Below are positions 1 through 10,851 of a DNA stretch of 64,000 bases, piece after piece. Location: positions 85,027,623 to 85,091,622 of the forward strand of contig NC_080177.1 of the NCBI RefSeq assembly GCF_950295315.1, read 5' to 3'. The notes below the pieces were generated by a model. That model worked only from the letters and a program-made list of their open reading frames with translations, did no database searches and was not told the DNA's origin. A program made the translations under genes and the position numbers. Origin of the DNA: Erinaceus europaeus (Eukaryota; Chordata; Mammalia; Eulipotyphla; Erinaceidae). Numbering within the stretch: position 1 is the stretch's first letter; the number at the start of each line of letters is the position of its first letter.

Positions 1-144
1 ATGACTTACTGAAATTTTAACATGAATTAATGTCCCATTTAAGGTAAAATAACATTGTATTAAATGCCTAAATTTCATTTGTTAAGTGCTTCTTGCTAGC
101 TAATGGGGCTATATAATTTTTTATCATCTGTATTTTATTGTGAG

Positions 145-640
145 GTTAAAGATTTATAGTCGTTAGTGCGTAGTATAACTTTTAATCTTCCCCATCGCTC
201 ATCTGCAGAACATTGCCAAACTCAGCTTGGATCTTTTTCCTAAATCATGAACCAAGCCCCCCAAGCCCCCCTCAGCCACCTCATGTCCCTCTTTCCCAGA
301 GCCCCTTGTTTTGCTGCAATACAACCTACCTAGTCCAAGCTTCACTTTGCATCTCCCTTTTCTGCCTTTGTTTCTTAAATCTCACCTATAGACTGGTGTC
401 CTGCTGATGTCTGGTGGTATTTTTTCTGGTTTATTTCACTTAACACGATGCCTTCAAATTCCATCAAAGATGAGCTAAAAGAGGTGACTTCATCATTTTT
501 AACAGCTGAGTACTATTCCATTGTGTATCCAGACCACAACTTTCTCAGCCACTCATTTGCTGCTGAACATCTGGGCTGCTTCCAAGTTTGAACTATTGCA
601 AATTGTGCTGCGATTGCAAATTCTGCCTGCCTCAATCTCT
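145..640 (-). mobile_element. Old L1 3' end (ORF2 terminus and 3' UTR)
   Basis: On the minus strand this matches the end of L1 ORF2 and its 3' UTR as seen in the younger copy near 29 kb. Shared blocks include tactattccattgtgtat (about 510-528), the stretch around the gaggtgacttcatcattttt segment, and the tttatttcacttaacac block. It carries many substitutions and no open frame, so it is an old dead copy. The left boundary is approximate. Confidence 0.7.
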
Positions 641-704
641 ACCCCTTCCTCCTTCCTGAATTATTGGGTTTTATTGCAGACTTCAGGACACTTTGCTCCT
701 ACAT

Positions 705-965
705 CTCACCTTCCCCCACCCCCTTTTATCACTTTATTGGGGTGGGTTAGTGATTTATAGTGCGGTTATTAACACATCGGCGCAGTTTTCCATCTCGCTG
801 TGATAAGTGTCTGCGAAGCTCTCTCACTCCTGGTCCTGGTCCTTTTCTGCCATCCTGCACCAGGACACAGCCCACCCCACCACCCCCTTCTCTGCTCTCC
901 TTCCCAGAGTCTCCTGCTTTGGTGTTCTATACCAAACCCAGCCTAGCTCTTACTTGTTGATTTTT
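705..965 (-). mobile_element. Second L1 3' UTR fragment
   Basis: The layout resembles the L1 3' UTRs at 41.2 and 43.1 kb: a T-rich start, a gtgcggttattaacacat segment, a C-rich block, then ccagagtctcctgctttggtg. This last is the complement of the cacc-aaag-actctggg motif of L1 3' UTRs here. It lies directly beside the copy at 145-640 and is probably a separate 5'-truncated insertion. The short open frames here are chance. Confidence 0.5.
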
Positions 966-1785
966 CTCTTGCCGTCCTGGCATCATTAATTTTAAGAACT
1001 AGGCAATTCTCTTAAGTAATCATAACACAACTACTATGCTGAGAAGTCGACACTGGTACTTAGAGGCTAATGCAGAAATGCATATTTCAGAGCGCCATCT
1101 TGAATATCTTCTTTTGTTTTCCCAAACCTATCAAAATAATGTCTTTACATCTGAATTTCCAATCCTGAATACATGCCCTATATTGTGGCCAGAGCTAAGC
1201 TTTTAAAGCACCAGGTGCATCACTGCATCTCTCAATCTTTTCATCGCCTTTAGAAAGAATAAAAGGAACACCTCAAGCTTCCCAGTTTCACCTTGCTCCT
1301 CATTCACTTCAAATGACTTTTCTATGATATTCAGTTAAACCATTTTTACAGAAATCCCCCAAGCCTCTGCAATGTGGTTTTGTATATATACTACTTCTAT
1401 TAAAGTAGTCTAGATTAGTTCCTCTCTTAACTAACTCACCCAGGTTCTTATAATCACTATAATATATAATTACTAATACAAAAATCTTAACTGCCAAGGT
1501 CAGACTGAATTTTTTGTCTCTTTGTGTTCAAATGACACAGGAGATAGTTATCACATCAATTTTTAGTCACCAATTTACTCAACAAATAAAGTATCTTGAA
1601 AGCAGGGTGTGTCGATTTTGTTCAGCATAGTATTTTTTCATTGTTTGAGTGTTTTCCGTTGCCATTTCAATGAACGGCAAGCAACAGGTCACACTAGACA
1701 ATAATTACACTGTTGTCCACTATAGTCAGCACAGGAGCTCAACACAAATGTTCATAGACAGACACCGAGCTAAAGAAGAGGGAAT
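966..1785. other. Unassigned AT-rich sequence
   Basis: I see no gene, SINE or simple repeat in this stretch. The 62-codon minus-strand frame at 1309-1497 has no recognisable motif. Probably unique or very old repeat-derived DNA. Confidence 0.4.
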
Positions 1786-1789
1786 TCAA

Positions 1790-2110
1790 CATCTGGGTAT
1801 TAAATAGAATACTATTTGGTATTCAAAATAAAGCTGTGACTTTAGTGGCCAGATGGATGAAACTTAAGGTAATTAAACTATTCAAAAGAAATCAGGAAGT
1901 GGAAGATAATTACTGAGTGGCTTCCACATTTATATGTAGAATATGAATAGCAAAGACCAGCAAACCTGCATGAAACCAAGAAACTAACTCTTGGCATCTG
2001 TGGAAATCGCAGTGACTTCCTAAGGAGAAAACCAAGGGTGTGAGGCACAGTTACAGGGGACCAGAAGAACCCGACAGCTATGATGGTGGTTGTGGGAGGC
2101 ATATTTGTGT
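1790..2110 (+). mobile_element. Ancient L1 3' UTR fragment
   Basis: The segment resembles the old mammalian L1 3' UTR that follows the end of ORF2: an aatactatttggtattcaa start, gatggatgaaacttaaggt, then gataattactgagtggctt and a segment around ccagaagaaccc. It is plus strand, highly diverged, with no frame. The family level is from memory of L1M-type 3' ends, not an alignment. Confidence 0.45.
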
Positions 2111-2125
2111 TTGTGGGGGTGGGAG

Positions 2126-2193
<68 letters not shown>

Positions 2194-2275
2194 ATCTCTC
2201 TGTATATACATATACATACACATACACATATACATATACATACATATACATATATATATATATAGAGAGAGAGAG
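2126..2275. repeat. Compound microsatellite (ATCT)n(GTCT)n(ACAT)n(GA)n
   Basis: About eight ATCT units pass into about eight GTCT units, then a run of alternating ACATAT/ACAC and AT, ending in a short GA run. The transition from ATCT to GTCT by a single-base change suggests one expanding array. Several overlapping open frames on both strands (such as SIYLSIYLS peptides) are translations of the array and not genes. Confidence 0.95.
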
Positions 2276-2289
2276 CGAAAGATATGATG

Positions 2290-2697
2290 CTATGCTCCTG
2301 AAATTCTGAAATATTGTAAACCAGTACAATTTGATGCAGATGCTAATGGTTCTGTGAGTCCTGAGGCTGAGTCCATGCACAGTCCCAGCTGAGTGCTCTG
2401 TCTGTGTCCGAGGGTACTACCAAGTTAGAGACAGGAAGAGAACACTTCACTTGTGACTGTGCCTTAGGTTCTGAAAATGTTTTCACAATTTAATCTATTT
2501 TCTTTGGCCCCTTGTCAGATTGGTGCCTGTGGTAGCCAGGAGATAGATGACTTGGATGTGCCACAGTGCTGCAGGTGTGCCAAGGATATGGCACTTCGAC
2601 ATCTCTGTGTCTTCCTCTTCCCTTTATCTAAGAAATAGTGAGAAAAATGGGGGAGGAAATTCATTTCCTGGAGGCATTTAAAAAATCTATTTATTTA
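2290..2697. other. Unassigned sequence
   Basis: No repeat or coding feature is recognised between the microsatellite and the SINE that follows. Confidence 0.4.
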
Positions 2698-2920
2698 GGG
2701 AGTCGGGTGGTGGCGCAGCAGGTTAAGCGCAGGTGGCGCAAAGCACAAGGACCTGTGTAAGGATCCCGGTTTGAGCCCCCGGCTCCCCATCTGCAGGGGA
2801 GTCGCTTCACAGGCGGTGAAGCAGGTCTGCAGGTGTCTGTCTTTCTCTCCTCCTCTCTGTCTTCCTCTCCTCTCTCCACTTCTCTCTGTCCTATCCAACA
2901 AGGAACGACATCAACAACAG
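2698..2920 (+). mobile_element. Type A tRNA-derived SINE
   Basis: The tRNA-like head has an A-box-like ggtggcgcagcaggtt and a B-box-like ggtttgagccc. It continues into the conserved gcaggggagtcgcttcacag body and the CT-rich stretch ending in tctctctgtcctatccaac. Family knowledge: such SINEs are transcribed by RNA polymerase III and mobilised by LINE machinery. The A-rich tail is short here, so the copy is 3'-truncated or decayed. Confidence 0.88.
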
Positions 2921-3454
2921 TGTGGGCGCCCAGGCTTGCCCGTGGGGTGTATACCAGCAAGGCAGCAGCCTGTTTGAGTGAGTTGTTTTCCCAGGTGCTT
3001 GCACGGTAAGCTGAGGATGCACAGTGGTATGAAATGAAGTCTGAAGCAGAGGAGACAACACAGGAGACACATTTTCTAGGTGGTTGAAGAGAAATATTAA
3101 AAGAAGTTACTTAGGTTTGGGATGATAAATTGCCTGAATTTGAATGGAAACAAGGCAAACTCAATAGTCATTTTAACCTTCCTGCTCCCTTTCATATTCC
3201 TGTTTAGAAACTGCCAAGAGCAAGAGGCTGGCAGACTTTAACACTGACTCTTTAGTCACTATCAGGCCATTCCACCAGCTGGGGCCCTAGTCGGGGAGTC
3301 CTGAGATTCCCAAACAGACATGATGGGCCTAGAACTCAAATAAATCCCTCTCTCCATTGTTACTGGTCATCTCTATCAGGAACAACAAAATAAACCCCTT
3401 TGTGGGCCCCCACAGGACCTAGCCCTCAACTTGGATCAACAATGGTAGAAAAAG
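2921..3454. other. Unassigned sequence
   Basis: No feature is supported. A weak L1-like 3' UTR feel near 3290-3420 (gggagtcctgagattcc) is too diverged to call. Confidence 0.35.
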
Positions 3455-3455
3455 G

Positions 3456-3505
<50 letters not shown>

Positions 3506-3506
3506 T
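3455..3506. repeat. (GAAA)n microsatellite
   Basis: About twelve near-perfect GAAA units after an A-rich lead-in. Confidence 0.95.
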
Positions 3507-3730
3507 GCCTGATTCACCAGGTGTTAATATTTCATGTAAACCAAAAAAGAGTAAGACTTTTACCTGAGGCCAACAAAATCTAATCATTTTCAAAGATATT
3601 TCTACTTGTAAGTGTCCCAAGTCATAAATATACATAGAAATGCTATTTTTGTTTATCTTTTAAACTCACAGTATGAAATAATAAAGAAATAAGTAGAAAT
3701 GATATCAGAACACTTAAGACCCTTTAAATT

Positions 3731-3920
3731 GGGGCTGGGCGTGGCACGTGCAGTACAGCAAATACACAAAGACTTGGGTTCAACTCCTTATCCCCACCTG
3801 AAGAGGGGATGTTTCACAAGTGGTGAAGCAGTGCTTCAGGTCTCTCTCTCCTCTCCCTCTCTCCCTCCGTCTCTGTCTCCCATTCCCATCTTGTCTGGAT
3901 CTATCCAAAATAAAGAAGGG
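3731..3920 (+). mobile_element. Type B SINE
   Basis: Diverged head (ggggctgggcgtggcacgtg), a ttgggttcaactcc B-box region, ccccacctgaagaggggatg, cacaagtggtgaagcagtgc, then a CT-rich stretch ending tctatccaaaataaag. The A-rich tail continues directly into the tetranucleotide array that follows. Confidence 0.8.
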
Positions 3921-3926
3921 AAGAAA

Positions 3927-3976
<50 letters not shown>

Positions 3977-4006
3977 AAAGAAGGAAGGAAGGAAGGAAGG
4001 AAGAAG
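3913..4006. repeat. (GAAA)n/(GGAA)n array grown from a SINE tail
   Basis: GAAA and GGAA units start inside the A-rich tail of the preceding SINE. This is a common birthplace of tetranucleotide repeats. Lysine/arginine-rich open frames over it are artefacts. Confidence 0.92.
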
Positions 4007-4041
4007 ATGGAATATTTTTATGACTTAAAAACTCTAAACTT

Positions 4042-4336
4042 GGGAGTCGGGCGGTAGCGCAGCGGGTTAAGCGGGTTAAGCGCAGGTGGCACAAAGCACA
4101 AAGCACAAGGACCGGCATAAGGATCCCAGTTTGAGCCCCTGGCTCCCTACCTGCAGGGGAGTCGCTTCACAGACGGTGAAGCAGGTCTGCAGGTGTCTGT
4201 CTGTCTCTCCCTCTCTGTCTTCCCCTCCTCTCTCCATGTCTCTCTGTCCTATCCAACGACAACAACAATAATAACTGCAACAATAAAACAAGGGCAACAA
4301 AAGGGAATAAATAAATAAAATAAATATAAAAAAAAC
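4042..4336 (+). mobile_element. Type A SINE with target-site duplication
   Basis: A full-length young copy: head gggagtcgggcggtagcgc, B-box-like ggatcccagtttgagcccc, body, and tail with gggcaacaaaagggaataaa. It is flanked by a perfect 10-bp direct repeat ctctaaactt at 4032-4041 and 4337-4346, the duplicated target. The head carries two small tandem duplications (gcgggttaagc doubled and caaagca doubled) that are absent from other copies. Confidence 0.93.
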
Positions 4337-4517
4337 CTCTAAACTTTATCTGAAAGAGAGTGATTATCAATAGTAAGCTTTTTGTGAACTATGTTGCTTT
4401 AAATTATAAGTGAAATAATTGAGTGGATTTAGTTACATTGGTATATGAATAGCTATGTATATTGAAAGTTTGATTGTTTTTGCCGGTAGACATTAGGAAG
4501 ACAGTAGGCTTAAGTGT

Positions 4518-4827
4518 CTTTTTTATTGATTTAATTATGATCAACAGGCTTATTGGATAACAGGGGTGCAAGTCCATATAATTCCCACCACCAGAGTTCC
4601 CTGCCCCATCCCCTCCTTTGGAAGCTGCCCTGTTCTTTATCCCTCTTGGAGCAGGGACCCGTGATCACTATGGGGAGCAGAAGGTGGGAGTTCTGGCTTC
4701 TGTCATGGCTTCTCCGCTGGACATGGGTGTTGGCAGGTGGATCCACACCCCCAGCCTGTGTCTGTCTGTCCCTAGTGAGTCAGGGCTCTGGGGAGGGGAG
4801 GCTCCAGGACACATGGGTGAAACCAGC
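4518..4827 (-). mobile_element. R repeat, 5'-truncated, joined to a Vingi fragment
   Basis: Minus-strand R copy. Reading the genomic strand: a T-rich tail, aattcccaccaccagag, gcccatcccctcc, tttatccctcttgga, ggagcagaaggtggga, gacatgggtgttggcaggtg, and tccctagtgagtcagggctc. Its 5' end stops near 4827, where sequence from inside the Vingi reverse-transcriptase gene begins on the same strand. R copies vary in 5' truncation but share the A-rich 3' end, as expected of target-primed retroposition. Confidence 0.75.
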
Positions 4828-4905
4828 TTGGGCGGGTGATAGGAATTTCTCTGTAAGAGGAGAAATACGTGACAGAAGCAGCCTCTCAAGGAGTTTGTAA
4901 CTTAT
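4828..4905 (-). mobile_element. Internal Vingi reverse-transcriptase fragment
   Basis: On the minus strand it encodes a peptide containing YKLLERLLLSRIS and TEKFLSPAQAGF. These match the Vingi copy at 55.6-55.7 kb almost exactly. The fragment is about 75 bp, lacks the Vingi 3' end and GAA tail, and abuts the 5' end of an R repeat in the same orientation. It therefore cannot be an ordinary 5'-truncated Vingi insertion. Confidence 0.88.
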
Positions 4906-5122
4906 TGTCACTTTGACCGCTGAACTTTTTTTTTCCTTTGACAGTGTGTCTGTTTGATAGACATCCACCCTCGTGTGTGATTGTGTATGTCTGAATACTT
5001 CTTTACTTTCTGACATTCCAAAGTTTATCTCTCTACCCTATGTCATAGCCCTAAAATCAGTCATTTATCCAAAGCCCATTTTATTGTACTGGAAAACAGT
5101 GTTAAAAAGTGAAGCTTCATAC

Positions 5123-5345
5123 GGGGCTGGGTGTTGGTGGCGCACATGGCTGAGTACACATACTACAGTGTGCAAGGACTCGGGTTCGAGGCTCTGGTGT
5201 CCACATGTGGGGGGAAAGCTTTACAAGTGGTGAAACAGGGTTGCAGGTGTCTTTCTGCCTCTCTCTATATATATATCTCCCCTTCCCTTTTGCATTCTCT
5301 CTGTCTCTGTCCAATAAAGAAAGAAATAAAGATGTATTTTTTTTG
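5123..5345 (+). mobile_element. Type B SINE with 14-bp target-site duplication
   Basis: Head ggggctgggtgttggtggcg, tcgggttcgaggctctggt at the B box, aaagctttacaagtggtgaa, a CT-rich body and ccaataaagaaagaaataaag tail region. The repeat aaaaagtgaagctt flanks it at 5104-5117 and 5346-5359 without mismatch, so this copy is fairly recent for its type. Confidence 0.9.
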
Positions 5346-5719
5346 AAAAAGTGAAGCTTTGAACATGAAGTCATTATTGCTATTAGATATCACAGCTTCT
5401 GTGATCTAACTGGAAGAGCAAAGAAACACACAATCAGACACGCACACATCTGTATAAAGGCATATCTAGAATCCCATGATAGTCTATATGTTACTAGGTT
5501 GTTGTGTAATGTGGTTAGCATCAGTAATCAGTTGACTTAATAAAAAAGAACATGTTTCAATCAATGGAACTAGAAAGTACTAGTCATTCTTATTTATGCA
5601 AATTGGAAGTGTCATGACATTTTAAGTACCTAGAAGCTCTGCACACATTTCACAGAGGGAGATTTGAAATGTCATTATGTTGGGAATATTTGGGAGCTGA
5701 TTTAAGTGAACCATTGAGC

Positions 5720-5727
5720 TCTCTCTC

Positions 5728-5786
<59 letters not shown>
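5720..5786. repeat. (CT)n(CA)n dinucleotide repeat
   Basis: About 13 CT units followed by about 20 CA units. Confidence 0.95.
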
Positions 5787-5787
<1 letters not shown>

Positions 5788-5789
5788 TG

Positions 5790-6311
5790 ATTTTCTCTGT
5801 AATATGGATTCTGAGTGACAGTTAACTATGTGATATATAACACTTCATATTTAAAAAATTATAGAGGGCAAAGAGGACATATAGTAAGATACTAAGCAGT
5901 TATTTCTGTGCAGCAAAATTATAAGATTTTAACTCCCCATTTTTATGTTTAAACAAACATTATTTTAGAAATTCAGATACAGATAGATCTGTGGCCTTTT
6001 AAAAATATGAAGTACTTTATGATCTAGCAAGACTGGTGTGGTCTGTATACAGCATTTGTGATCAACGGAGGGAGTTAGCTGTGCACTGCATGGGAAGTGT
6101 GGGAAGGAGCATCATAGGAAGATAAAATGTTTTGCCTGGCTTACAAATTTTCTAGGGGAAACATTCTCATTTTTGTTAGAGTATATTTTTATTTTTCAAT
6201 TAATTATGTCATGATAATTTGTAAATAACTCTGATATCTTATTACCCCTATTAAATATCTCCATATTGAATTGGTGTTACATTTCAGAATTAAAGTAGAA
6301 GTCCATCGTAA
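5790..6311. other. Unassigned AT-rich sequence
   Basis: No gene or recognised repeat in this stretch. Confidence 0.4.
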
Positions 6312-6490
6312 GGGCTGGGGAGACAGCATAGTGGATGTGCAGAAGGCTTACATGCCTGAGGCTCTGAGGGCCCTGGTTCAATCCCCAGCACCACCATTAA
6401 TTAGCCAGAGCTGAGCCCATCTCGAGCCAGCCCCTCTCTCTGTTTCTCTCTCTCTTGTTAAGATGAAATAAGTAAAATAGTAAAGAAATT
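6312..6490 (+). mobile_element. Type C SINE
   Basis: Head gggctggggagacagcatag, then catgcctgaggctctgag, the B-box-like ctggttcaatccccagcac, agccagagctgagcccatct and a CT-rich end with an A-rich tail. This is a tRNA-like SINE distinct from types A and B. Confidence 0.75.
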
Positions 6491-8056
6491 CATAAGGAAT
6501 AATTTCAGCATTCACGTCATTGTAGCAGACCCACCAGTATGCACAACACTACTTGCCCTTCCTTTCCCAACACATTTTATCATTTTACATGATTATATTA
6601 TTTCACATGTTGATGTGAGAGAAATTGCCAATTCATTAACCATTCTTGACTTTCATCTTCATTTTGGTTCAAATAAATTTTTTCAAGTAATAGAATCACC
6701 TACTTAATTTAATTAGATCTTTCAGTACGGTTTTGGAGTTACTATCAAAAGAGTGTTCTATTAAAGTCTTGAACTATATTTTTGTAGATATGAGTTCCAT
6801 AATCTGATGTGTTTGGGAAGCATTTTATGATTTATTTTTATTTCAAATCTAAACTTATTTCAGTGTACTTCATCTGTGGGCTGATTTGGAAGTTCCAGTG
6901 GGGGAGTCCGGCTACTCATGACCCTGTACACAGAACTGTCAGTCTCTGGCCCAGGAAAGACCTGCCTCTTAGAGCTGGTGTGGCAGCCTTTGGCTTTCTA
7001 CACAGAGGACGATGGGCACCCTTTGTTTTGGTTTCAAAATCTCTACTTGTGTTATGCAAAAAAAAACAAACACAAAACTGCCGAACTATCTTTTGATGGC
7101 AGTGTTTTGGTATTCTAGCGGGAAACTCTGAAGCTGTTTTCCTTTCTCTGATTCATGTTTATCTCCTGCCTCTGAATCATATAAAACACACAGCTGAGTG
7201 TATGCTGTCAGCTGGGAAGCACTTTTTAATGAACCAGACCTCACTTTTGTTTCAACATGCGTCAGTGTTTATGGCTATATTTCAGAACACCACCAGAATA
7301 AGGGCCATTTTGGCCAAGCGAAAATTAAATCAGTCAGTGATGAGAACTTATGAACAAGAAGAGGCATTTCTAATGGCTCCGTAGCTTATATTAACTGTGG
7401 CTTTATTTCTTCTTTGTGTAGTGTGTTCTCAAGTGTGTGATTTATTCATGGAGACATTGTCACTACCAAAGTATTACACTCCACACCACAGAAATATCTT
7501 GACAAACACCATTAAAGTAAGGGATCATAATCAAAATACCAGCTGTTCATAACCCATGTTTTTTTTCTTTGAATAGATCCTACTAATCATTAAAGCTGAA
7601 CCCCAGGAAACTCCCCCTATGCAAACATTGTTTAACTATGAAATTGGCAACTAGGCATACTTCAAGATGATTTAACACTTATTACTATGGACATTCTCTG
7701 CTTCTGAGAGTTTTGGTATGAGAAATAGTATTATAGAAATGCTCTTCAATTAATTACAAATTAGCATCCTTTACTATAAATAAGTCAGTTATAACAGTAC
7801 TACTGACATTGATCTAAGAGATCTTAGCAAGACATCCAGCACAAGATAAAAGCCATCTTTAATACAGCTGAAGTAGCTGTCTTTATATAGCTAATGTTTG
7901 TGACTCTTTTGTTAATTTGCACACATTTGGATACTATAGAAAGCACTTTAGAAATAGCTGTGTTTCCAACAAAGTCCATGAGGAATGAGAGAAGGAAGCA
8001 GAAGGAAATAATGGGGACAAAAAAAAGTGAGAATTACTATGTTTCTGAGAAGGATT
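6491..8056. other. Long stretch without recognised elements
   Basis: About 1.5 kb of AT-rich sequence. Short open frames at 6809-7096 and 7202-7384 have no recognisable domains and no supporting features. I see no splice-bounded conserved exon and make no call. Confidence 0.4.
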
Positions 8057-8072
8057 AAGACACACCTAACAG

Positions 8073-8340
8073 GGATTCGGGTGGTAGTGCAGCGGGTTAA
8101 GCGCAAGGACCGGCATAAGGATCCCGGTTCGAGCCCCCGGCTCCCCACCTGCAGGGGAGTCGCTTCACAGGCGGTGAAGCAGGTCTGCAGGTGTCTATCT
8201 TTCTCTCCCCCTCTCTGTCTTCCCCTCCTCTCTCCATTTCTCTCTGTCCTAACAAGGACAACATCAACGACAACAATAATAACTACAACAACAATAAAAA
8301 ACAAGGGCAACAAAGAATGAATAAATATAAAAATAAAAAA
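8073..8340 (+). mobile_element. Type A SINE with head deletion and target-site duplication
   Basis: The head ggattcgggtggtagtgcag jumps from ttaagcgca directly to aggaccggcataaggatccc, missing the usual ggtggcgcaaagcaca segment between A and B boxes. The body and A-rich tail are complete. It is flanked by a 16-bp repeat with one mismatch (8057-8072 and 8340-8355). It landed beside an older type B copy. Confidence 0.9.
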
Positions 8341-8359
8341 AGACACACATAACAGTGCT

Positions 8360-8520
8360 CAAAGAGCAGGGTTCAAAAGCCTGGCCTCCTCCAGCAGGGG
8401 GAAAGGTTTGCAGGTGGTGGAGCAGGGCTGCAGGTGTCTCTCTGTCTCTCTCCCCTACCCTCTTGATTGATAGCTGTCTCTATCTAATAAAGATAATAAC
8501 AAATAATAAATAATTTTTAA
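8360..8520 (+). mobile_element. Type B SINE, 5' part missing
   Basis: Begins near cagggttcaaaagcctgg and continues through gcaggtggtggagcagggct, the CT-rich stretch and ctatctaataaagataataa. The head is missing or unrecognisable. Confidence 0.75.
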
Positions 8521-9270
8521 AATACATAGAAAGAGGTTCCTGCAGCACTGCTCCACTGCTCATGAAACGCCCAGGCAATCCAGAGCTGATGACTGGGGCT
8601 TGATTTGACCTGAGTATAACTCTCTTTCCTATTTGAGTTGAAATGGCAATAAGGGAATATTTCCCTTCTGTTAGAAAGTTGGAATGGTGGTGGTGTTCAG
8701 TCTCCTGTTGCCACAGGACAGTGGGCCCAAGTTTACCTTCAATCTGTTAGGACTCGACAGTAATGTCTGAGAATCGTGATTTAGCAAATTCACCTGCAGC
8801 TTGACTTCAGACGTGATGAGACTTTCTCTTTGGCTGCTAGCATGGGGCATCTGAGCTGCAGGAAGGTGGGTTTTCTGTAGGGATGGATTGTGGTAACATG
8901 GAAGGCAAGGTCTGAGGCTAGAATGAAGAACCTTTTTGTTGGTGTTGTGGTTAGCATAATGCAGTGCTGATTACAAGAGGGCTGTGCTCAGCATCTGGAC
9001 TGGCAACTCAGTATGTGGGTCGCTTAGAAGCCTGTGAATGCTGAGAAATCTGGGCTCCTACAAGGCAGAATTTTATCTCTTCCTAATCATTAAAGATGTG
9101 TTTGCATTAGCATATGGAGTGAAATACAAAAGCCCTATTTTAAATAAATGAAACAATTTGTCACTGCGTGTGACAAGACTTCCTTCCTGTGATAATGAGT
9201 GCTTGTAGAGGAGAGGAAACCACAAAGAATAGGGAATTGGAGTACAAGGCAGGGAGCTGAGTCTCACCAG
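8521..9270. other. Unassigned sequence
   Basis: No recognised gene or repeat. The 64-codon minus frame at 9073-9267 has no motif. Confidence 0.4.
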
Positions 9271-9274
9271 ACCA

Positions 9275-9332
9275 AAGACAGAGCCTTGGCTTTGATGTGT
9301 AAGTCTACCATTTACTAGCTCAGGGCTGAAGT
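9275..9332 (+). mobile_element. Possible MIR core fragment
   Basis: The wording gagccttggctttgatgtg followed by ctaccatttactagct resembles the core of the ancient mammalian MIR element. The match is short and from memory only. Confidence 0.3.
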
Positions 9333-9880
9333 CAAGGTATTGTTCACCTTGTATGGACTGTGACCTTGAAGATCACAAGGACTATACAGGGAAAGGGAGG
9401 AAAAAGATGAATTGAGTTCAGTATATAAGACTTCCTTTTGTTTTTTAGATTACCTAGAGTAAATGAAATCATTAAAGCTTTGTGAAAATGAACCTTAGCC
9501 CCTTACTTATTATCAAGTAGAAGTTTTCATAAGTGATTATTTCTTATACAAAAACAAGTTTCTGACAACATACTGTGCTTGGAATAAAGTTTTATGTATC
9601 ACACAGTTTTATTGTTGAGTTAGTTCTTAGATGCATGGAGATGTGCATAATTATTTCCATACATAATATAAAGTAGGAATAGCCATATTCTGGAAAAAAT
9701 CTGAAAAATTAAATCTAGAACAACTGCTGCTTTGTTTTATATTATAAGTAGCTTACAAATTGACCACATGCAAGATTTTGAAACTGCTGATTGTAGTAAA
9801 ATAATTATCATGGAGCTTAGACCATGAGAGTTATGGATTGGGGATTTATCATCCAAATAAGAGCTTGCATAATTATGGGA
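9333..9880. other. Unassigned AT-rich sequence
   Basis: No recognised gene or repeat. Confidence 0.4.
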
Positions 9881-9889
9881 GATGCGAGA

Positions 9890-10071
9890 GAAAGACAGAT
9901 CTGTAAAGGGGACTTGGAAGTTTGGAGGAATATCACTACCTAATCCTGCTGAAGAGGTGACATGGCAAAATGTCAGGAAAGACAGGGGCGTCTGGAAATG
10001 CAGTCATGTCCAGATGTCAAATGAAATGAGAACATCAGAGCAGCTAATGAAAAAAAAAAAAAAAAAAAAAC
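9890..10071 (+). mobile_element. Possible L1 3' UTR end with poly(A)
   Basis: The section ggaaatgcagtcatgtccag onwards resembles the last part of the L1 3' UTR at 25.86-25.92 kb (ggaaatgcagac, then gtgtccaggtgtcaa). It ends in a 20-base A run at 10050-10070. Old and partial. Confidence 0.4.
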
Positions 10072-10079
10072 AAACTAGC

Positions 10080-10555
10080 TAGAGCAAATGGCCCCAGCTG
10101 CTTCAGTCTTGCTTTGAATGGTGTTTGGGCCACACGACAGGCTTCAGTTCCTGCTGATCAGTTGTTGTTTCAGTGAGTTGAATGGCTGTAAGCACATTAA
10201 AACAATAGTGAACGAGGTTGTGACAGTACCTTGGAAGAGGTGCGGCACTCTCCGTGCGGCTCAGACACTCTTTACTTCGACCAAGTGCGCAGGACATGAA
10301 ATCCTGCAAAGTACGGGGTCACCAGAGTTGACTGATGCAGGCACATTGCGCACTACCAAACTGTAGTCAAGAAAAAGGAGATGTATGGCTAAGTGCATAG
10401 AAATGAATCTAAACATAATTCCCCTACATCACCCCAGTGCCATCATCACATCTGAGAAATATACATCTGGTTAATATTACCTTACATACCTATTAGATGT
10501 TTCCTAGTTCAATAATGTTATTTATACAATCAAAGGACCCTCATGCTCTGTATAG
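10080..10555. other. Unassigned sequence, relatively CpG-rich part
   Basis: At 10200-10360 several CpG sites remain (gtgcggcactc, gtgcggctca, tgcgcagg, gtacgggg), more than in the surroundings. No recognisable repeat or domain. Both strands have short open frames of no known family. Confidence 0.35.
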
Positions 10556-10556
10556 T

Positions 10557-10735
10557 AGGTGCCAGGTGGTGGCACACCTGGTTGAGTGCTTACATGATGG
10601 TTCTCAAGGACCGGGGTTCAAGCCGCTGGTGCCCTCCTTCAGGAGAGAAGCTTCACACGTGATGAAACAGGGCTGCAGATACTTCTCTCCCTCCTCTTCC
10701 CTCCCCCGTCTCAACTTATCTCTTACTCTTTATAA
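10557..10735 (+). mobile_element. Type B SINE
   Basis: Head gccaggtggtggcacacctg, ccggggttcaagccgctgg at the B box, aagcttcacacgtgatgaaa and a CT-rich end. Directly followed by an inverted type B copy. Confidence 0.85.
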
Positions 10736-10736
10736 A

Positions 10737-10819
10737 TTATTGTTCTTTATTGACTGATTAGAGACAACGAGAAATCAAGAGGGAAGGGGAAGATAAAGAA
10801 AGGGAGAGAGGGAGAAGGA

Positions 10820-10851
<32 letters not shown>

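Noticed and set aside
2770..2980. Recurrent peptides such as CRGVASQAVKQVCRCLSFSPPLCLPLLSP in many frames
   Set aside because: They are translations of type A and B SINE bodies, which explains their repetition across the window.
4042..4130. tRNA gene candidate from A- and B-box-like sequence
   Set aside because: The same head recurs dozens of times attached to a SINE body, does not fold as a full tRNA cloverleaf by eye, and lacks tRNA 3' structure.
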